DNA from: GCA-2725625 sp964574215
GTDB lineage: Bacteria; Pseudomonadota; Alphaproteobacteria; Rhodospirillales; UBA2165
Reading direction: 5' to 3'
Assembly: GCA_964574215.1 (NCBI GenBank)
Contig: CAZNLR010000028.1
Span: 1 to 64,000, forward strand
Length of the DNA: 64,000 bases
In this document: piece by piece, positions 60,919 through 64,000 of the stretch
Layout of the letters: each line of letters starts with the position of its first letter
Position numbering within the stretch: the first letter of the stretch is position 1
The notes under the pieces: generated by a model
The model's input: the letters and a program-made list of their open reading frames with translations, nothing else
The model's database searches: none
What the model was told of the DNA's origin: nothing
Made by a program: the position numbers and the translations under genes

Positions 60919-62769
60919 ATGCCTGAGTTACGTTCGAAAACATCGACCCATGGCCGCAATATGGCGGGGGCGCGGGGCCTGTGGCGCGCGACCGGTATGA
61001 AAGACGAAGATTTCGGCAAACCGATTATCGCCATTGTCAATTCCTTCACTCAGTTCGTGCCCGGTCATGTCCATCTCAAGGACTTAGGCCAAATGGTTGC
61101 CCGCGAGGTCGAGGCCGCCGGTGGCGTGGCCAAGGAATTCAATACCATCGCCATCGATGACGGTATCGCCATGGGCCATGACGGTATGCTGTATTCCCTG
61201 CCGTCCCGCGAAATCATCGCCGATTCGGTCGAGTATATGGTCAACGGCCATTGCGCCGACGCCATGGTCTGTATATCCAATTGTGACAAGATCACGCCGG
61301 GCATGCTGATGGCGGCCATGCGGCTGAACATTCCATCGGTGTTCGTTTCCGGCGGACCAATGGAAGCCGGCGATATCGAAATCGACGGCAAGGAAATGAA
61401 GATCGATCTGATTGATGCCATGATCGAAGGCGCCAATCCCAATGTCAGTGACGAACTCGCCCTGAAATACGAACGGTCGGCCTGCCCGACCTGTGGGTCC
61501 TGTTCGGGTATGTTTACGGCCAACTCCATGAACTGTTTGGCTGAAGCCTTAGGTTTGGGTTTGCCCGGTAATGGCAGCATGCTGGCTACCCATGCCGACC
61601 GCAAGGCGATTTTCCTGGAAGCAGGACGGCATGTGGTTGAAAACGCCATACGGTACTATGAGCGGGAAGACGAGACCGTGTTGCCGAGAAGCGTCGGCAA
61701 AGAAGGATTCGAAAACGCCATGACGCTGGACATCGCCATGGGCGGCTCGACCAATACGGTTCTGCACCTGTTGGCTATTGCCCAGGAGGGCGGTATCGAT
61801 TTTTCCATGGCCGATATCGACCGGTTGTCCCGGAAAGTGCCCAATATCTGCAAAGTCGCGCCCAGCACCCCGGACTATCACCTGGAGGACGTGCACCGGG
61901 CCGGTGGTATCATGGCGATCCTGGGTGAACTCGACCGGGGCGGATTGATCCACGGCGCGGCGCCGACCGTACATACGCCGACCATCAGTGGTTCCATCGA
62001 GAGGTGGGACGTTATCAGGAACAACGATCCCGAGATTGAAAATTTCTACCGGGCCGCCCCTGGTGGCGTGGTAACGACCGAAGCCTTCAGCCAGGATAAG
62101 CGATATGATTCGCTCGATGTCGACCGTGAGAACGGTTGTATCCGGTCGATTGAAAACGCCTACAGTAAAGACGGCGGTCTGGCGGTTCTTTACGGCAATA
62201 TTGCTCTGGAAGGCTGCATTGTTAAAACCGCCGGTGTCGACGAGAGCAATCTCAAATTCTCCGGCCCGGCGCGCATCTTCGAAAGCCAGGAGGACGCCTG
62301 CAAGGGAATACTCGGCCGGGATATCAAGGCCGGCGATGTCGTCTTGATCCGCTACGAAGGACCCAAAGGCGGGCCGGGCATGCAGGAAATGCTCTACCCC
62401 ACCAGCTATCTCAAATCCATGGGTTTGGGTAAGGATTGCGCTTTGGCCACTGACGGCAGATTCTCCGGCGGCACCTCCGGCCTCTCCATCGGTCATGTGT
62501 CACCGGAAGCCGCCGAGGGCGGCGCCATCGGTCTGGTGGAAGAGGGCGATAGCATCGAGATTGACATTCCCAACCGGACCATCAATGTCGCCGTCGATGA
62601 CGCCGAATTGCAGCGCCGCCGCGAAGCCATGGCGGCCCGTGGCGCCGATGCCTGGAAACCCGTCGCACCCCGGCCCCGGAAGGTTTCGCCCGCGCTCCGC
62701 GCCTACGCCGCCCTGACCACCAGCGCCGCCAAAGGCGCCGTCCGGGATGTCAGTCAGGTGGAAAGCTAG
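60919..62769 (+). CDS. ilvD: Dihydroxy-acid dehydratase
   Basis: A 616-residue enzyme of branched-chain amino acid synthesis that dehydrates 2,3-dihydroxyisovalerate and 2,3-dihydroxy-3-methylvalerate. The iron-sulfur cysteines are in CISNCDKITPGM and CPTCGSCSGMFTANSMNCL. A lysine-Asp metal site follows the start (KHxDG replaced by AIDDGIAMGHDGM). The C-terminal barrel has DGRFSGGTSGLSIGHVSPEA. GAGGAATTG is the ribosome site. It is followed by a membrane protein gene after 18 bases. Confidence 0.97.
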   Translation: MPELRSKTSTHGRNMAGARGLWRATGMKDEDFGKPIIAIVNSFTQFVPGHVHLKDLGQMVAREVEAAGGVAKEFNTIAIDDGIAMGHDGMLYSLPSREIIADSVEYMVNGHCADAMVCISNCDKITPGMLMAAMRLNIPSVFVSGGPMEAGDIEIDGKEMKIDLIDAMIEGANPNVSDELALKYERSACPTCGSCSGMFTANSMNCLAEALGLGLPGNGSMLATHADRKAIFLEAGRHVVENAIRYYEREDETVLPRSVGKEGFENAMTLDIAMGGSTNTVLHLLAIAQEGGIDFSMADIDRLSRKVPNICKVAPSTPDYHLEDVHRAGGIMAILGELDRGGLIHGAAPTVHTPTISGSIERWDVIRNNDPEIENFYRAAPGGVVTTEAFSQDKRYDSLDVDRENGCIRSIENAYSKDGGLAVLYGNIALEGCIVKTAGVDESNLKFSGPARIFESQEDACKGILGRDIKAGDVVLIRYEGPKGGPGMQEMLYPTSYLKSMGLGKDCALATDGRFSGGTSGLSIGHVSPEAAEGGAIGLVEEGDSIEIDIPNRTINVAVDDAELQRRREAMAARGADAWKPVAPRPRKVSPALRAYAALTTSAAKGAVRDVSQVES

Positions 62770-62787
62770 CCTCGTCTGAGTGATATC

Positions 62788-63252
62788 GTGGATGATCTCG
62801 CCTTAGCCCGTGCCCTGCACGTCTTCGCCATTGTTCTTTGGATCGGTGGCGTTGCGTTCGTTACGACCATTTTGCTGCCGTCCATTAGAAAACGCCAGGA
62901 TGAGTTAAATGGCCCGCAACTATTCGAAAGCCTGGAAGGACCGTTTTCCCTACAGGCGAAATTCACCACGCTGCTGGCCGGCCTCACAGGGCTTTATATT
63001 ATTTACGTGACCGATGGCTGGGAGCGGTTTCTGGAACCGTCAAACTGGTGGCTGTACGCCATGGTGGCCATCTGGGCGATTTTCACCATGGTGCTGTTTG
63101 TTCTGGAGCCATTGTTTCTTCACGCCTGGTTTCGGCGCAAGGCGGAAACCGATCCACGCCGCGTCATGGCGATATTACAGCGAATGCACTGGATACTTCT
63201 GACCCTCAGCCTGATCACGGTGATGGGCGCGGTCTACGGAACGCACGGATAA
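62788..63252 (+). CDS. Four-helix membrane protein, CopD/DUF2269-like
   Basis: A 154-residue membrane protein starting at GTG 62788. It has four helices: about 5-27, 58-75, 88-108 and 133-150. The first carries ARALHVFAIVLWIGGVAF, resembling the conserved His-x(8-9)-Trp-Gly helix of CopD and DUF2269-type proteins that bind copper or haem. The Arg/Trp-rich loop LHAWFRRKAETDPRRV lies between helices 3 and 4. It begins 18 bases after ilvD, so it may share its transcript. It converges on the next gene across a palindrome. Confidence 0.75.
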   Translation: MDDLALARALHVFAIVLWIGGVAFVTTILLPSIRKRQDELNGPQLFESLEGPFSLQAKFTTLLAGLTGLYIIYVTDGWERFLEPSNWWLYAMVAIWAIFTMVLFVLEPLFLHAWFRRKAETDPRRVMAILQRMHWILLTLSLITVMGAVYGTHG

Positions 63253-63256
63253 ATCC

Positions 63257-63281
63257 AAAAAAGGGGACCGTCCCCTTTTTT
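63257..63281. terminator. Perfect 25-base palindromic bidirectional terminator
   Basis: AAAAAAGGGGAC-C-GTCCCCTTTTTT: 12-base perfect arms with one central base, between two convergent genes, 4 bases after one stop and 1 base before the other. T-runs occur on both strands. Confidence 0.85.
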
Positions 63282-63282
63282 C

Positions 63283-64000
63283 TTAACTCGACTTCTGTTC
63301 GATATCCTTGAACACCATATTGGCGAGGTCGAGGAGGTCGCCGCGCGGCATTTCGCCGGAGAGGGCGTAGGACAGGGGGCCGTTGGTCCAGTAAAAGGCG
63401 ACCATGCCGTGTTCGGCGATGAAGCGAAACTTGGTGTCGCTGAACGTCGCACCCGAGCGCACATAGAGCGTCACCCGGCGGGCGCGGCTGTCTTCATACA
63501 TCAGCAGTGCAGCGGGGGAACCTTCGTCATTAACCTGACGGCCACCGATCAATTTGAAACCGGCGCCGGCAATGTTGGGAATCATCAATTTGTGGCCGAG
63601 GCGGTTCGATAGCCAACTCACCATGTCTTTCTGATACATGGCGCTCATTTCCACCGGCCTCGCCGTATCATGGGCATAGACCACATGCGCGTTCATGGCC
63701 TGGCGGGCAAACTTGCCGCCGACCTGATGGTCCATCGGATCCATGGAGAAGAAACCCCAGCCGCTCAAACCACCCACAATGAACAAAGCCAGCCCCGCCG
63801 CCAGTTGACGCCAGCCGGCATACCAACTGGTGCTTGGAGTGCCGGTCAGCAATTCTTCGACACCTGCCGGTATCGGCGCGGCCAGTTCATCATCATAAAG
63901 TTGGTGCATTTGGACTTTTTGCAGCTTGTAGGCATGCACTTTGGCCGCATCTTCGGGATGATCCGCCAACCAGTGCTCAATCTCCAATAGCGTGTCTTTG
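63283..64000 (-). CDS. Anti-sigma factor-like membrane protein, partial
   Basis: The frame is open through the right edge, so the N-terminus is outside; the first internal start is a TTG at 63987. The visible part begins with the helical WLADHPEDAAKVHAYKLQ segment, typical of the N-terminal region of alphaproteobacterial anti-sigma factors (RsiW/ChrR type), then one membrane helix (about residues 67-83, LAAGLALFIVGGLSGWGFF) and a periplasmic domain (GFKLIGGRQVNDEGSPAALLMYED). It would hold an ECF sigma factor at the membrane; the sigma factor probably lies just beyond the right edge. Confidence 0.78.
   Translation of the reverse strand, partial: KDTLLEIEHWLADHPEDAAKVHAYKLQKVQMHQLYDDELAAPIPAGVEELLTGTPSTSWYAGWRQLAAGLALFIVGGLSGWGFFSMDPMDHQVGGKFARQAMNAHVVYAHDTARPVEMSAMYQKDMVSWLSNRLGHKLMIPNIAGAGFKLIGGRQVNDEGSPAALLMYEDSRARRVTLYVRSGATFSDTKFRFIAEHGMVAFYWTNGPLSYALSGEMPRGDLLDLANMVFKDIEQKSS

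Overview
The window looks like chromosomal DNA of an alphaproteobacterium, probably of the Rhodospirillales type. The main evidence is the gene order isoaspartyl methyltransferase - TolC - PopZ - ValS, the aapJQMP general amino acid transporter and the alphaproteobacterial type of porin. The taxonomic placement is inference. I see no insertion sequence, prophage, CRISPR array or integrase. Most of the window is chromosomal housekeeping and signalling genes.

Layout. 1-5.4 kb: an acyl-CoA dehydrogenase (cut by the left edge) diverges from an AMP-forming acyl-CoA ligase, then comes a small membrane protein and a two-gene unit for a dienelactone hydrolase and a class III CoA-transferase. 6-8.5 kb: a GGDEF-EAL protein. 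8.8-14.9 kb: glutamate synthase gltBD, closed by a palindromic terminator. 15.3-17.7 kb: a SAM hydrolase, an MBL-fold hydrolase and a HigBA/RelE-type toxin-antitoxin pair behind two perfect palindromes. 17.9-34.9 kb: a signalling and secretion block with motAB, a type I secretion ABC transporter and adaptor, TolC, two class III adenylate cyclases (CHASE2 and GAF-GAF-PAS), a coiled-coil protein made of 36-residue repeats, a membrane-anchored subtilase, a response regulator and a reductive-dehalogenase-like iron-sulfur protein.

35-42 kb: a CBS protein, a Pro-rich ankyrin protein, then a rightward run whose second gene is a selenoprotein. This SelW/Rdx-type gene at 36916-37131 has an in-frame TGA exactly where the family has the second residue of its CxxC/CxxU motif, followed by a SECIS-like hairpin. 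The run continues with a small membrane protein, a GIY-YIG protein, a secreted HExxH protein, a GST, a PilZ protein and a PAS histidine kinase. 42.2-42.4 kb: tRNA-Cys and tRNA-Asn with a shared terminator.

42.6-48.9 kb: pcm, tolC, popZ, valS. 49.4-55.8 kb: a porin, an RraA-like protein, an SCO1-like protein, a large PAS/GAF histidine kinase and a small helical protein. 55.8-60 kb: aapJQMP. 60.2-64 kb: a membrane protein, ilvD, a second membrane protein and an anti-sigma-factor-like protein cut by the right edge.

The most notable observation is the selenoprotein gene: ordinary gene calling would cut or miss it, and it implies that the organism has selA, selB, selC and selD elsewhere. The cyclase, coiled-coil, protease and type I secretion block is the best candidate for an uncharacterised functional neighbourhood, although its unity is inference.
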